DNA of 30,550 bases from Candidatus Dojkabacteria bacterium UBA2259 (GTDB taxonomy: Bacteria; Patescibacteriota; Dojkabacteria; SC72), in assembly GCA_002347605.1 (NCBI GenBank), contig DDXN01000002.1, forward strand, positions 21,179 to 51,728, written 5' to 3'. The translations under genes were made by a program, and so were the position numbers. Positions 8,464 to 17,291 of the stretch are shown piece after piece. The notes below the pieces were generated by a model. That model was not told the origin of the DNA. It worked only from the letters and a program-made list of their open reading frames with translations, and ran no database searches. Position 1 is the first letter of the stretch. Every line of letters begins with the position of its first letter.

Positions 8464-9762
8464 TTATGATATCTTTTGTATGATATCTTCTTTCTTAATT
8501 AAGAACATCTCACGACTTTTCATATCTTTTAATTGCACAACACCTTTTTCTATTTCATCTTCACCAAGTATTACAACCCATGGAATACCCATTTTATTAA
8601 CATATTTAAGTTGATTAGAGAGTTTCGAATGAGTAATTTGTTGTAGTGTGTTTATACCATTATTTCTTAAATATGAAGCTAAAGAAGTTGTCTGAGAGTA
8701 AAGAGATTCATCCATTAAACATACAAACACCTTGATATCATTATTGTACTGAGGAACAAGGTTATACGATTTAATATAGTCAAGGGTAGTTGTATCTCCC
8801 CATCCAATTCCGAATGCAGCTATTTTTTTCTCACCAAATATTTCAAGTAAATTATCATATCTACCTCCACCAAACAGAGCTCTAGGATTGCCCTCTTTTC
8901 CAATATCATACATTTCTATTACAGTGCCAGTATAGTAAGCTAAACCTCTAACAATATATGGTGCAAATATGACATTGTTAATGGAAAGCTTTTTTAGTTC
9001 TGTAAATAATTCAACCAACTCTTTGGCTCCTTTTGATTTCTCTTTGATACTTTCTAAATTTTGTATATTCCAACTGAGGTACTCCATAACAGAGGAAACC
9101 TGCCCATCAGAAAGGGAAAGTTCTTTTAGATAGTTTGGGAAATCGGTAGTGGGAATTTTTAAGTAGTTATCTAGAGCTCTACCTAATTTTGGTTTAATAT
9201 CATCGTTAATTTGTAAAATCTCATCAAAAAGATATTCAAGTAAGTACCTATTATTTATTCTTAGCTCATATGTACCTAAAGGAGCTTTAAGCTCTTTCAT
9301 TACATCAAGTACATACTGTATGATTTCTATTTCAGCAGAAAGAGTCTCAACACCCAATATATCAATATTTAATTGTGAGAACTCCCTCTTTCTTCCTTTC
9401 TGAGGTTTCTCATACCTGTAATACCTTCCAATATTAAACCACCTTATCGGTATTGTAATCTCATTTCTTTTTGAAGCAATCATTCTAGCTAGAGAAGGAG
9501 TCATCTCTGGTCTGAGTGCTATCTCTCTCCCCCCTTTATCTGTAAAGCTATACAGCTGATTATTTCCTAATTCCTCTCCAGATTTTACTCTGTACAAATC
9601 GGCATCTTCAATTAAGGGAGTGTCATACTCTTCATATCCATACCTTTTTGCTACTCTACTCCATGTATCAAAGAGATAATTTCTTGCATACATATCTTTT
9701 GGGTACCAATCATCTGTCCCTTTGTAAGGTTGTTTTGATAGTCTTGTATTTATCATCTCCAA
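8464..9762 (-). CDS. hisS: Histidyl-tRNA synthetase
   Basis: This class II aminoacyl-tRNA synthetase of 432 residues charges tRNA-His. Motif 2 region ALRPEMTPSLARM, the histidine-binding loops GLAYYTGTVIEMYD and FGGGRYDNLLEIFG, and motif 3 AFGIGWGD are all present. They are followed by an anticodon-binding domain (about 335-432). The N-terminal KGTDDWYPKDM resembles the usual KGTxD start. Two starts compete. TTG at 9762 is eight bases after a full AAGGAGG; ATG at 9756 (430 residues) is five bases after TATAAT (9762-9767). The gene is divergent from the PBP gene and followed by the winged-helix gene. Confidence 0.97.
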   Translation of the reverse strand: MEMINTRLSKQPYKGTDDWYPKDMYARNYLFDTWSRVAKRYGYEEYDTPLIEDADLYRVKSGEELGNNQLYSFTDKGGREIALRPEMTPSLARMIASKRNEITIPIRWFNIGRYYRYEKPQKGRKREFSQLNIDILGVETLSAEIEIIQYVLDVMKELKAPLGTYELRINNRYLLEYLFDEILQINDDIKPKLGRALDNYLKIPTTDFPNYLKELSLSDGQVSSVMEYLSWNIQNLESIKEKSKGAKELVELFTELKKLSINNVIFAPYIVRGLAYYTGTVIEMYDIGKEGNPRALFGGGRYDNLLEIFGEKKIAAFGIGWGDTTTLDYIKSYNLVPQYNNDIKVFVCLMDESLYSQTTSLASYLRNNGINTLQQITHSKLSNQLKYVNKMGIPWVVILGEDEIEKGVVQLKDMKSREMFLIKKEDIIQKIS

Positions 9763-9777
9763 TTATATCACCTCCTT
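9762..9777 (-). promoter_or_regulatory. Overlapping Shine-Dalgarno and -10 element before hisS
   Basis: AAGGAGGTGA (9768-9777) is fully complementary to a standard 16S rRNA tail and ends at the first base of a consensus TATAAT (9762-9767). If TATAAT acts as the -10, the SD is not transcribed. If the SD is used, transcription must begin further upstream. Confidence 0.55.
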
Positions 9778-9830
9778 TGTTGTGTTGAATATTAAGGATA
9801 TATAATATATATTAGAAAGATTGTATCATA

Positions 9831-9838
9831 TATATACA
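9831..9838 (+). promoter_or_regulatory. Candidate -10 of the PBP gene
   Basis: A TATATACA stretch ends seven bases before the ATG at 9846. The 83-base divergent region is strongly AT-rich, so the exact hexamer is uncertain and no -35 is clear. Confidence 0.3.
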
Positions 9839-9845
9839 CAAGTTT

Positions 9846-12566
9846 ATGAATTATAGTATGTCAGCAAGAAAACCCAAAAGATTTGGTAGCAGGAAAGTCA
9901 TTACGAAAAGACCAACCTCTTTAAGTAGCTATAACCGATTGAAGATGTATAACAGTAGGAATATTAAAAAGGGTAAAGGTAAAACAAGATCTCCGAAAAG
10001 TGTATTTCCGTACAAGGGGAAAACACGTAAGTTTAAAAAATTCCTGTATATTGTTGTTGGAATTTTCTTTTTTGTTGGCTGTTTAGCTCTAATAATTGGA
10101 GGTGTATACCTTAAAAACTTACAAAACTCCTTACCATCTCCAGACGAATTAGTTGAAAGAACTTCTGACCAGAGTACTAAGATATATGATAGGAATGGTG
10201 TTTTGCTCTATACAATATATGGAAATCAAAATAGAGAGTTTGTTTCAATTGAAAATATTCCTGAGTATACTAAGTGGGCTCTACTTGCTGCAGAAGACAT
10301 TGAATTCTACCAGCATAAGGGTTTGGATTATGCAGGTATTGCAATGGCTGTTATACAAAACTTTACAAAAGGAGAGGTTGTAAGAGGTGCTAGTACTATA
10401 ACTCAGCAGTTAATCAAATCTACCCTCCTTTATGACATATTAGGAGAGCAAGCGTATGAGCAGAAATATTCAAGGAAGATAAAAGAAATTTTGATTACAA
10501 TACAGGTTGAACAATCGTTTACAAAAGATCAGATATTGCAAATGTATATGAATGAAATACCTCTTGGGGGTGTAAATTACGGTTTTCAAGCTGCTTCTAA
10601 AGCATATTTTGGGAAGGATGTTAAGGATTTAACCCTTGCTGAGAGTGCACTAATTGCGGGTTTAATACAGAGCCCTGGTGTTTACTCACCTTTGTTTGGA
10701 AGTAATCCTGAGTTGGCAAAGGTCCGTCAGACATATGTTTTAGATCAAATGTTAAAGCACAAAAACCTAACAGGTGTAACTGAAGAAGAAATTAATCAAG
10801 CTAAAGAGGAGGATCTAATATATACGAGTAAAATGATAGATATTAAAGCACCTCATTTTGTTTTCTATGTAAAGCAACTATTAGAGAAAGAGTTTGGTAT
10901 TGAGAGGGTTGAAAGAGGGGGATTAAGTGTCACTACATCACTTGATTATTCAATTCAAGAGATTGCTGAAGATGAAGTTGTTAAGGGGATTAAAAAGAAT
11001 GGGCTACCAAAGAAAGTTAACAATGGAGCGGCTGTAGTTATGAACCCCAATACTGGAGAGATTCTGGCAATGGTAGGCTCTGTTGATTATTGGGATGTTG
11101 ATAATCCGAAGGTAGATGGGAATGTAAATATAACGACAAGTAATAGGCAGGTTGGTTCTTCAGCAAAGCCCTATGTATATCTTACTGGTTTTGGTAGAGG
11201 CTTTTCTCCTGGGACATTAGCTCCTGATATTCCAATGAGTTTTGGTAAATATACACCTAAAAACTGGGATGGTGCTTTCGAGGGAATTGGGACTGCTAGA
11301 AGAAATCTTGGTAGATCAAGAAATCTTGCAGCAGTATATACACTCCAGATGGTTGGAGTAGATGCGTTCTTACAGGTAACTGAAAAATTGGGTATTACTA
11401 CTCTTAAGAATAAAGCAGACTATGGATTAGCATTAGCTTTAGGTGCAGGAGAGATGAAAATGTTAGAACATACCGCAGCCTTTGGGGTCTTTGCCAATGA
11501 GGGTATAAAAAACGATACAGTATCAATACTAAAAGTGCAGGATTCAAAGGGTAATATTTTGAAAGAGACTCTATTTGAGGGAGGTACACGTGTAGTTGAT
11601 GAAAAAGAGATATATCTACTTAACTACATACTTTGTGACTTAGGAGGGCATGGAGATAGGTTAGGTATTGGTAATTCTAGAGTAAAAGGTGTGAATGTTT
11701 GTTTTAAGACCGGAACTACAGATGGTCCTAAGGATTTAACAACTATGATGTATCACAAGAATTTGGTGGTTGGAGTTTGGGCCGGAAACAATGATAATAC
11801 GAAAGTACCAGGAGCATATGGATCAACAGTACCTCTACCAATAGCATATGCTATTACAAATAGGTTAGCAGATAGGTTTAAACCAGAGTTATTTACCAGA
11901 CCAGCGGGGATAGTTTCTGGCACAGTTTGTAGAGATACAGGGGGAACACCTGCAGAGGGAGTAAATTGCGACAAGGAGGCAACAGTATATATCGCTGGAA
12001 GAGCTCCTCAGGTTGACAACAGAAAGATTGTTACTGTTTGTACATCAAACAGTATGATTCCGAGTAATTTGAGTTTAGCTCAGAAGTATGGATTGGTTGA
12101 AGATCGAGTTTTAATTACTTTTGAGATAGAGAATAAATTACAGCAGGCAACATATCAGAAGTACTTAATTGAACATAATAAATATTTCTTCACAGAACCA
12201 GCAACTGCTGTTTGTCCACTTCCATTGGGGCCAAATAATGAACCTGTGGTTGAAATAGACTCTCCTTTAGAAGGATCTATATTTAAAAAAAGTGTAACCA
12301 TAGCTATAAGTGGAACTACTAGACAACTGGAAACTATAGTTGAATTTGTAGTTTCAATAGATGGAGTCCCTATACCTAGCGTTGTATGGAGTGAATCACA
12401 GTACTCAGTTAGTAAGGAGCTTGCTTCCCTGTCATCAGGAACGCATACTCTATTAGTTACTGCAAAAGATAACTATGGAAAAGTTGGTACAAAATCTCTT
12501 ACTTTTAAAATTGAAGAAGAGGAAGTTATAGTACCTGATGTTCAGGGGGTTAGAAAGAAGCTTTAA
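9846..12566 (+). CDS. Class A penicillin-binding protein (PBP1A-like) with C-terminal Ig-like domain
   Basis: This 906-residue bifunctional peptidoglycan synthase has a very basic cytoplasmic tail (1-60) and a membrane anchor (about 64-88). The GT51 glycosyltransferase domain carries the catalytic Glu in AAEDIEFYQHKG (E150) and GASTITQQLIK. The transpeptidase domain has SxxK as GSSAKP (S438, K441), SRN in GRSRNLA and KTGTTDGPKD (K621). About 100 C-terminal residues (VEIDSPLEGSIFKKSVTIAI ... SSGTHTLLVTAKDNYGKVG) form an Ig-like beta domain, an add-on not found in E. coli PBP1A. It polymerises glycan strands and cross-links peptides at the outer face of the membrane. It is convergent with pheT, with only six bases between the stops. 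Confidence 0.95.
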   Translation: MNYSMSARKPKRFGSRKVITKRPTSLSSYNRLKMYNSRNIKKGKGKTRSPKSVFPYKGKTRKFKKFLYIVVGIFFFVGCLALIIGGVYLKNLQNSLPSPDELVERTSDQSTKIYDRNGVLLYTIYGNQNREFVSIENIPEYTKWALLAAEDIEFYQHKGLDYAGIAMAVIQNFTKGEVVRGASTITQQLIKSTLLYDILGEQAYEQKYSRKIKEILITIQVEQSFTKDQILQMYMNEIPLGGVNYGFQAASKAYFGKDVKDLTLAESALIAGLIQSPGVYSPLFGSNPELAKVRQTYVLDQMLKHKNLTGVTEEEINQAKEEDLIYTSKMIDIKAPHFVFYVKQLLEKEFGIERVERGGLSVTTSLDYSIQEIAEDEVVKGIKKNGLPKKVNNGAAVVMNPNTGEILAMVGSVDYWDVDNPKVDGNVNITTSNRQVGSSAKPYVYLTGFGRGFSPGTLAPDIPMSFGKYTPKNWDGAFEGIGTARRNLGRSRNLAAVYTLQMVGVDAFLQVTEKLGITTLKNKADYGLALALGAGEMKMLEHTAAFGVFANEGIKNDTVSILKVQDSKGNILKETLFEGGTRVVDEKEIYLLNYILCDLGGHGDRLGIGNSRVKGVNVCFKTGTTDGPKDLTTMMYHKNLVVGVWAGNNDNTKVPGAYGSTVPLPIAYAITNRLADRFKPELFTRPAGIVSGTVCRDTGGTPAEGVNCDKEATVYIAGRAPQVDNRKIVTVCTSNSMIPSNLSLAQKYGLVEDRVLITFEIENKLQQATYQKYLIEHNKYFFTEPATAVCPLPLGPNNEPVVEIDSPLEGSIFKKSVTIAISGTTRQLETIVEFVVSIDGVPIPSVVWSESQYSVSKELASLSSGTHTLLVTAKDNYGKVGTKSLTFKIEEEEVIVPDVQGVRKKL

Positions 12567-12572
12567 ATATAT

Positions 12573-15050
12573 CTATTTAAATGTCTTTGTTTTTTCTTCA
12601 ATCTTTTCCTTTATTTTTTCAAACTCTTGATCTGTTAGTGTCTTTTCGTTATGCTCGACACTTACTCTTAAGGTTATATTTTTTGTATTATTATCCTTTT
12701 GATATATATCAACACACTCTATACTTCCAAATCGCTCTTTTGTATTAATGACTTTTAAGACACTCTGCTTTAGGTCAATATATTTCGTACTGTTTAAGAG
12801 CGTAAAACATATATCTTGGGTAATGGATGGGTACTTAGATTTATGTAAAGAACCACTGTTGTTTGACACAAGTGGTAATATCTCATCAAGATTAATTTCA
12901 AAAGCACCAGTAAATACAGGAAGCTTGTAACTATTTTTAACCTTTTCGTCTATATTCCCTATTACACCAAGGATAGTAGTCTTACCATCCTTTACATATT
13001 TTATTAATGCAGCTTGGTTGCTATTAAAAGAAGGGATAATGTTTTTTATCCATATAGGTAGGTCTAGCTCTGAGCTATCTGAAATTAAATCATAGCTTAA
13101 CGAATTAATTCCAAGTGTATGAAGCACTTTTTCAAGATATCTCATAACTTGATAGAAAGAACTTCCATTTATGATATTTTCTTTCGAACAGAACAATAAA
13201 CAAAGATGCCAATCTTCTTTTGGTAACTGGAAATTATCCATATATCCTTTCTGATGAGGAATATTAAATTCGTAGATACAAAATGGGGAGATATTTTTTA
13301 AGATATTTATTTTTGCTTTTTCTAAATGAGAAAGAAGAATGGATGTTCTCATAAATTCCAAATCAGGAGAGAGTGAGTTTTTAATGTGATATGCAAGATT
13401 GGGATCTTGGTTTGAGCTATATATTCCATCCTTACTTGTAAAGCTGTAGGTGTCTAACTCATTGCATCCTGAATTAGAGAGAATAGATCTAATTCTACTT
13501 TTTAGTTTAATCTCTTTATTCTCTTTTGTTGCAGATAGCTCTCTGTAGGGTAATTTAGGAAGAATGTTTTCATATCCGTATATTCTTCCTATATCTTCAT
13601 ATATATCTTCTGGGATATATATGTCCGTTCTAAAGATTGGGGGTAGTAGTGTAAGATATTCTACGTCTTCTCCAGATATTTGGTATTCTAGGTTTGTAAG
13701 TATTTTCTTTATCTCCTCTTTGCCTAGATTTGTACCAAGATGAATATTCAATTTGCTAATAGAGAGAGATATACTTTTTTGAAGTAGTGGCTCAGGGTAT
13801 ATATCTATGATATTACTTGCAACTGTGCCCTTTGCATACTCTTGAATTAAGCTAATAGCCTGAAGAAGAATTGGTAGACAGAAGTAAGGATGCTGTCCTT
13901 TTGTGTATCTTGTTACAGCCTCTGTAAATATACCTAACTCCATGGAGGTTTTACGGATAGAAAATCTATTAAAATTTGCACTCTCAATTATTATCCTCTT
14001 TGTGTTAATGTCTATTTGTGTATCCATTCCCCCTATTACACCAGCTATTGCAATTGGATTTGTTGAATCAGCAATAACTAAATTGTTAGCATGAAGTTGT
14101 ATAGTATTCCCATCTAATGTAAAGATTTTTTCTCCCTCCTGTGCTGTCCTAACTGTAATATGTGCATCCCCTTTACCATTAATATCTTTTGATACTAATT
14201 TGTCATAGTCAAAAGCATGTAAGGGTTGTCCTGTTAAAATGGAAAGGTAGTTAGTAATATCTACAATGTTGTTAATAGGCTTTATGTTGGATTTAATAAG
14301 GAGAGATTTTAACCATACAGGAGAATCTATAATAGAGATGTTATCCATTGAAACACACATATATCTTGGACAGAGATTTGAAGCATTATTTACAACGGTA
14401 ATTGGTAATTTCTCTTTTTTGATATCAATATCTACTACTTCTTTCCTATACCAACTAGGACTAACAAAAGCTATGTTTTGAGCGGCAGATATCTCTCTTG
14501 CTAATCCTAATATTCCAAAGAGATCTCCTCTGTTTGTTAATGCCTTGTTTTCGATATCGATTACGATATCGTTTAATTCATAATACTGAGCAAAAGACAT
14601 TCCTACCCTTGCTTGGGAATCTAAAACCAGTACCTCTGTATGATTAGGTCCTATATTTAACTCTCTTTCTGAACATAGCATCCCATTTGATGTAATACCC
14701 CTCATATTCACTGCCTTAATCTTTGTACTTTTGGCTGTTCCATATGTGTATGGAACTACATATCCAGGTTTAATATATGCTACTTTATCTCCGACATTTA
14801 ATGTTTTGTCTCCAGCAACTACTTGAATATCTTCTGGTTGTCCAATATTAATTTTGTATACACCTAATTTGTCAGCATTGGGGTGTTCCTCTTTTGAGAG
14901 AATCTGTGCAACATATATACCTTCATACATTTTAGATAGATCAGTATATCCTTCAACTTCACCAACTTTTGTAGAGAGGATATTTAGAACACTTTCTAAA
15001 TTTAGATTGCACTTAACATACTGTTTTATACTTGTTAATGGTAGTTTCAT
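12573..15050 (-). CDS. pheT: Phenylalanyl-tRNA synthetase beta subunit
   Basis: This 825-residue protein has the usual bacterial PheT length. It starts with the PheT core and an EMAP-like tRNA-binding domain (about 40-150; HPNADKLGVYKINIG, VNMRGITSNGMLCSE). The B3/B4 editing region, B5 domain and catalytic-like core (IPEDIYEDIGRIYGYENI) follow. It ends in a ferredoxin-fold anticodon-binding domain (KYPSITQDICFTLLN to the end). It forms the alpha2-beta2 PheRS with PheS and supplies editing and tRNA binding. The ATG is five bases after the pheS stop, so the two are translationally coupled. It is the last gene of the thrS-infC-rpmI-rplT-pheS-pheT cluster. Confidence 0.97.
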   Translation of the reverse strand: MKLPLTSIKQYVKCNLNLESVLNILSTKVGEVEGYTDLSKMYEGIYVAQILSKEEHPNADKLGVYKINIGQPEDIQVVAGDKTLNVGDKVAYIKPGYVVPYTYGTAKSTKIKAVNMRGITSNGMLCSERELNIGPNHTEVLVLDSQARVGMSFAQYYELNDIVIDIENKALTNRGDLFGILGLAREISAAQNIAFVSPSWYRKEVVDIDIKKEKLPITVVNNASNLCPRYMCVSMDNISIIDSPVWLKSLLIKSNIKPINNIVDITNYLSILTGQPLHAFDYDKLVSKDINGKGDAHITVRTAQEGEKIFTLDGNTIQLHANNLVIADSTNPIAIAGVIGGMDTQIDINTKRIIIESANFNRFSIRKTSMELGIFTEAVTRYTKGQHPYFCLPILLQAISLIQEYAKGTVASNIIDIYPEPLLQKSISLSISKLNIHLGTNLGKEEIKKILTNLEYQISGEDVEYLTLLPPIFRTDIYIPEDIYEDIGRIYGYENILPKLPYRELSATKENKEIKLKSRIRSILSNSGCNELDTYSFTSKDGIYSSNQDPNLAYHIKNSLSPDLEFMRTSILLSHLEKAKINILKNISPFCIYEFNIPHQKGYMDNFQLPKEDWHLCLLFCSKENIINGSSFYQVMRYLEKVLHTLGINSLSYDLISDSSELDLPIWIKNIIPSFNSNQAALIKYVKDGKTTILGVIGNIDEKVKNSYKLPVFTGAFEINLDEILPLVSNNSGSLHKSKYPSITQDICFTLLNSTKYIDLKQSVLKVINTKERFGSIECVDIYQKDNNTKNITLRVSVEHNEKTLTDQEFEKIKEKIEEKTKTFK

Positions 15051-15055
15051 ATATA

Positions 15056-16084
15056 TTAAAATTGTCTCAAGAAATTAATATCTCCATCTCGTAACTTCCT
15101 AATATCGGTTATACCTCTTTGAATTGCTGTTAATCTATCCAAACCAACGCCCCATGCAAAGCCTGTGTATATTTGGGGATCAATTCCTCCAGCAGTTAAG
15201 ACATTTGGGTGAATCATTCCACACCCCATTAATTCTATCCATCCCTTATTCCCACAGGTACTACAGCCCACTTTATCGCAGAAGGGACAACTGATTACAA
15301 GCTCTACATCAGGTTCAGTAAATGGGAAGTATGCAGGTTGCATCTTTATCTCAAGATCTTTTTGGAGATACTGTTCTAAATACTCTTTTATTACAGCTTG
15401 CATATGGCCCATTGAGATTCCCTCATCAACATAGATACCTTCAATTTGATAGAAAGTATGATCATGACTAGCATCGGTAGCTTCATTCCTAAAACATCTT
15501 CCAGGTAAGACTACTCTAATTGGTGGTGGACCAAACCTTCTCAGTGCCCTATTTTGCATTGTTGAGGTGTGTGCAGGTAGTACAAAATCTTCATCACTCC
15601 AGAATGTATCATACATGTCTCTTGCTGGATGTCCTTTAGGAAAATTCAAACTTTCAAACATATGGAAATCATCATCTATTTGCTTACTTTCTAGTATATC
15701 AAAGCCCATTCTCTGGAAAATATCTAGTATCTTTTCTAACTCCTGCATTAATGGGTGTGCAGAGCCTATGAGATCAAGTATATGGGGTCTTTTGTCTTTA
15801 GGTGTGTTAATATCAAATGGGGCTGTAGGATCAATCTTTCTTTCTAAATTAATATCTTTTATGTCTATCTCTTTCTCCTTTATTTTTTCTTCCAAATCTT
15901 TCTTGAGTTTGTTAAGCTCTTTCCCATACTCAAGTTTTTTTTCTAAAGAGATATCTTTTATACCTTTAAACATTGAGGTAAGTAACCCAGTTTTTGAAAG
16001 ATATTTCTGTTTAATTTCAATGTAGGAGAGAGAATCCATATCTTTAAGGATTTCACTTTTTAAACTATCCAAATCATTGATCAT
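15056..16084 (-). CDS. pheS: Phenylalanyl-tRNA synthetase alpha subunit
   Basis: This 342-residue catalytic subunit has an N-terminal coiled coil (about 1-85, Lys/Glu-rich) and then the class II core. Motif 2 is seen as RVVLPGRCFRNEATDASHDH and FYQIEGIYVDEG, and motif 3 as GFAWGVGLDRLTAIQRG. A CPFC-CSTC four-Cys insertion (SCPFCDKVGCSTCGNKGW) precedes IELMGCGMIHP. Such Cys pairs occur in part of the bacterial PheS family and may bind zinc. It activates phenylalanine and aminoacylates tRNA-Phe together with PheT. The 103-base gap after rplT contains a weak hairpin with a T-rich tail and AT-rich hexamers, so pheST may also have its own transcript. Confidence 0.97.
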   Translation of the reverse strand: MINDLDSLKSEILKDMDSLSYIEIKQKYLSKTGLLTSMFKGIKDISLEKKLEYGKELNKLKKDLEEKIKEKEIDIKDINLERKIDPTAPFDINTPKDKRPHILDLIGSAHPLMQELEKILDIFQRMGFDILESKQIDDDFHMFESLNFPKGHPARDMYDTFWSDEDFVLPAHTSTMQNRALRRFGPPPIRVVLPGRCFRNEATDASHDHTFYQIEGIYVDEGISMGHMQAVIKEYLEQYLQKDLEIKMQPAYFPFTEPDVELVISCPFCDKVGCSTCGNKGWIELMGCGMIHPNVLTAGGIDPQIYTGFAWGVGLDRLTAIQRGITDIRKLRDGDINFLRQF

Positions 16085-16138
16085 ATATTATGTGTATGAT
16101 GTTATCTCAAAAGTATACAATAAAAGAGGAAGTTAATA

Positions 16139-16164
16139 CAAAAGAAAAGGACTTATTGAAAGTC
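16139..16164 (-). terminator. Weak hairpin with T-rich tail between rplT and pheS
   Basis: On the minus strand, GACTT and AAGTC (16150-16154 and 16160-16164) can form a five-pair stem with a five-base loop, followed by CTTTTCTTTTG. The stem is short, so partial termination or attenuation is more likely than a full stop. Confidence 0.4.
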
Positions 16165-16187
16165 ATAAATATTTTAAAAAACTTAGT

Positions 16188-16526
16188 TTAAAGAGATTCA
16201 ACTATGAAAGAGAAAATATCAGGATTATTAAACGCAATATCGGCAAGTACTTTCCTATTTAATTCACTATTCTTTTTCTTTAAGCCATTTATTAAGTCTT
16301 TGTACTGTATACCATTAGTTTTACATCCAGCATTTATTCTTGTTATCCAAAGAGTTCGAAATTGACCAGCTCTCTTTCTTCTATCATTGTATGAATACTG
16401 ACCAGCGTGCATGTATGCCTCATGAGAAACCTTATACAGTTTACTCTTGGTCATTCTAAAGCCCTTCGTTTGGGCTATTATCTTGTTGTGTCTTCTTTTT
16501 CTTACTGTACCACCTTTGACTCTCAT
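16188..16526 (-). CDS. rplT: 50S ribosomal protein L20
   Basis: This 112-residue basic protein matches L20 end to end: MRVKGGTVRKRRHNKI, QTKGFRMTKSKLYKV, YSYNDRRKRAGQFRTLWITR and a C-terminal FIVESL. L20 binds 23S rRNA early in large-subunit assembly, and in several bacteria it represses its own operon. The ATG is six bases after the rpmI stop, with AAAGAG in the gap. It is part of the infC-rpmI-rplT block. Confidence 0.98.
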   Translation of the reverse strand: MRVKGGTVRKRRHNKIIAQTKGFRMTKSKLYKVSHEAYMHAGQYSYNDRRKRAGQFRTLWITRINAGCKTNGIQYKDLINGLKKKNSELNRKVLADIAFNNPDIFSFIVESL

Positions 16527-16532
16527 CTCTTT

Positions 16533-16748
16533 TTATACTAAATTAACGATCTTTCTTTTTAACTTCCTTGCGGTAGCTTTATATACGATTCTATCATCAC
16601 TCTGTCTCCTTTTAGACTTTCTTGATTTTTTTGTCTTTAGATGACCCTGATGACTTTGTTTGTACATCATCTTGACTTTTCTGTTCCCCTTTGGGTTTGA
16701 CAGTTTTATTCTCTTGATTGCTGTTTTGTTTGTTTTTTGACGTGACAT
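16533..16748 (-). CDS. rpmI: 50S ribosomal protein L35, overlapping the infC 3' end
   Basis: The 71-residue product beginning MSRQKTNKTAIKRIKL matches L35, with the later HLKTKKSRKSKRRQ and a basic C-terminus. The ATG at 16748 is chosen because L35 proteins start MPKxKTNKxAxKR. A longer frame from 16817 adds 23 residues unlike L35. The start lies inside infC in another frame, giving a 137-base overlap. AAGAAG just upstream may serve as a weak SD but is also infC coding sequence. L35 is a small large-subunit protein. Translation of infC through the rpmI start could couple the two genes. Confidence 0.93.
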   Translation of the reverse strand: MSRQKTNKTAIKRIKLSNPKGNRKVKMMYKQSHQGHLKTKKSRKSKRRQSDDRIVYKATARKLKRKIVNLV

Positions 16749-17268
16749 TCTTCTTAAAAGTGATTGAAATACTATTAAATTCACTCTTTGGCTCGGGTTC
16801 GATACTACTATATTCACTGAAATTAGTCAATACATCGTTGAATACATCTTTCATTTGGGAGTACTGTTGTCTTCCCCTTTTTTGAGCAGTTATCTTTACA
16901 GGATGACCCTTTTCCAGAAACTCTATCGCTCTTCTAATTCTTGTATTTTTGTCTCCGATATCAATGACTGGACTGAATCTAAATTCTTTTAAATCTTTTA
17001 CTTTCCCTGCCCTATTCTTTCTTAATTTCTTTTTCTGTTCGTAGATATATTTTGAGTGATCCATTATTCTACATACAGGAGGCACTGCGTTTGGACTTAC
17101 CTCTACTAGATCCAATTCTACAGCTTTGGCCATACGTATAGCCTCAGATGTAGTAATTTCCCCAATGTTTTTTCCTTTTTCATCTATTACTAACACTTTT
17201 GGTACTCTAATCCATTCGTTTACTCTCGCGCCTAAATCTTTCTTGGGTTTTTGATTGTTATCATACAT
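16612..17268 (-). CDS. infC: Translation initiation factor IF-3 with overprinted C-terminal tail
   Basis: This 218-residue protein has a normal IF3 body (1-174): VNEWIRVPKVLVIDEKGKNI, AKAVELDLVEVSPNAVPPVC, KVKDLKEFRFSPVIDIGD and KITAQKRGRQQYSQ. IF3 binds the 30S subunit and checks start-codon and initiator tRNA choice. Beyond SITFKKN an extra tail of about 44 residues is Lys/Ser/Gln-rich, of low complexity, and lies entirely in the region shared with rpmI. Typical IF3 is 170-180 residues. The start is ATG, not the rare ATT of E. coli. It follows thrS after 23 bases. Confidence 0.96.
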   Translation of the reverse strand: MYDNNQKPKKDLGARVNEWIRVPKVLVIDEKGKNIGEITTSEAIRMAKAVELDLVEVSPNAVPPVCRIMDHSKYIYEQKKKLRKNRAGKVKDLKEFRFSPVIDIGDKNTRIRRAIEFLEKGHPVKITAQKRGRQQYSQMKDVFNDVLTNFSEYSSIEPEPKSEFNSISITFKKNVTSKNKQNSNQENKTVKPKGEQKSQDDVQTKSSGSSKDKKIKKV

Positions 17269-17291
17269 GAATTATCAATATGTAAATAAAT

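Noticed and set aside
12560..12580. TTTAAA-N8-TTTAAA stem between the convergent PBP and pheT genes as a shared terminator
   Set aside because: A six-pair A/T-only stem would be very weak, and the T-rich stretch beyond it is pheT coding sequence.
16749..16817. Longer rpmI start giving a 94-residue product
   Set aside because: The extra 23 residues do not resemble L35, while the ATG at 16748 gives the expected L35 N-terminus.
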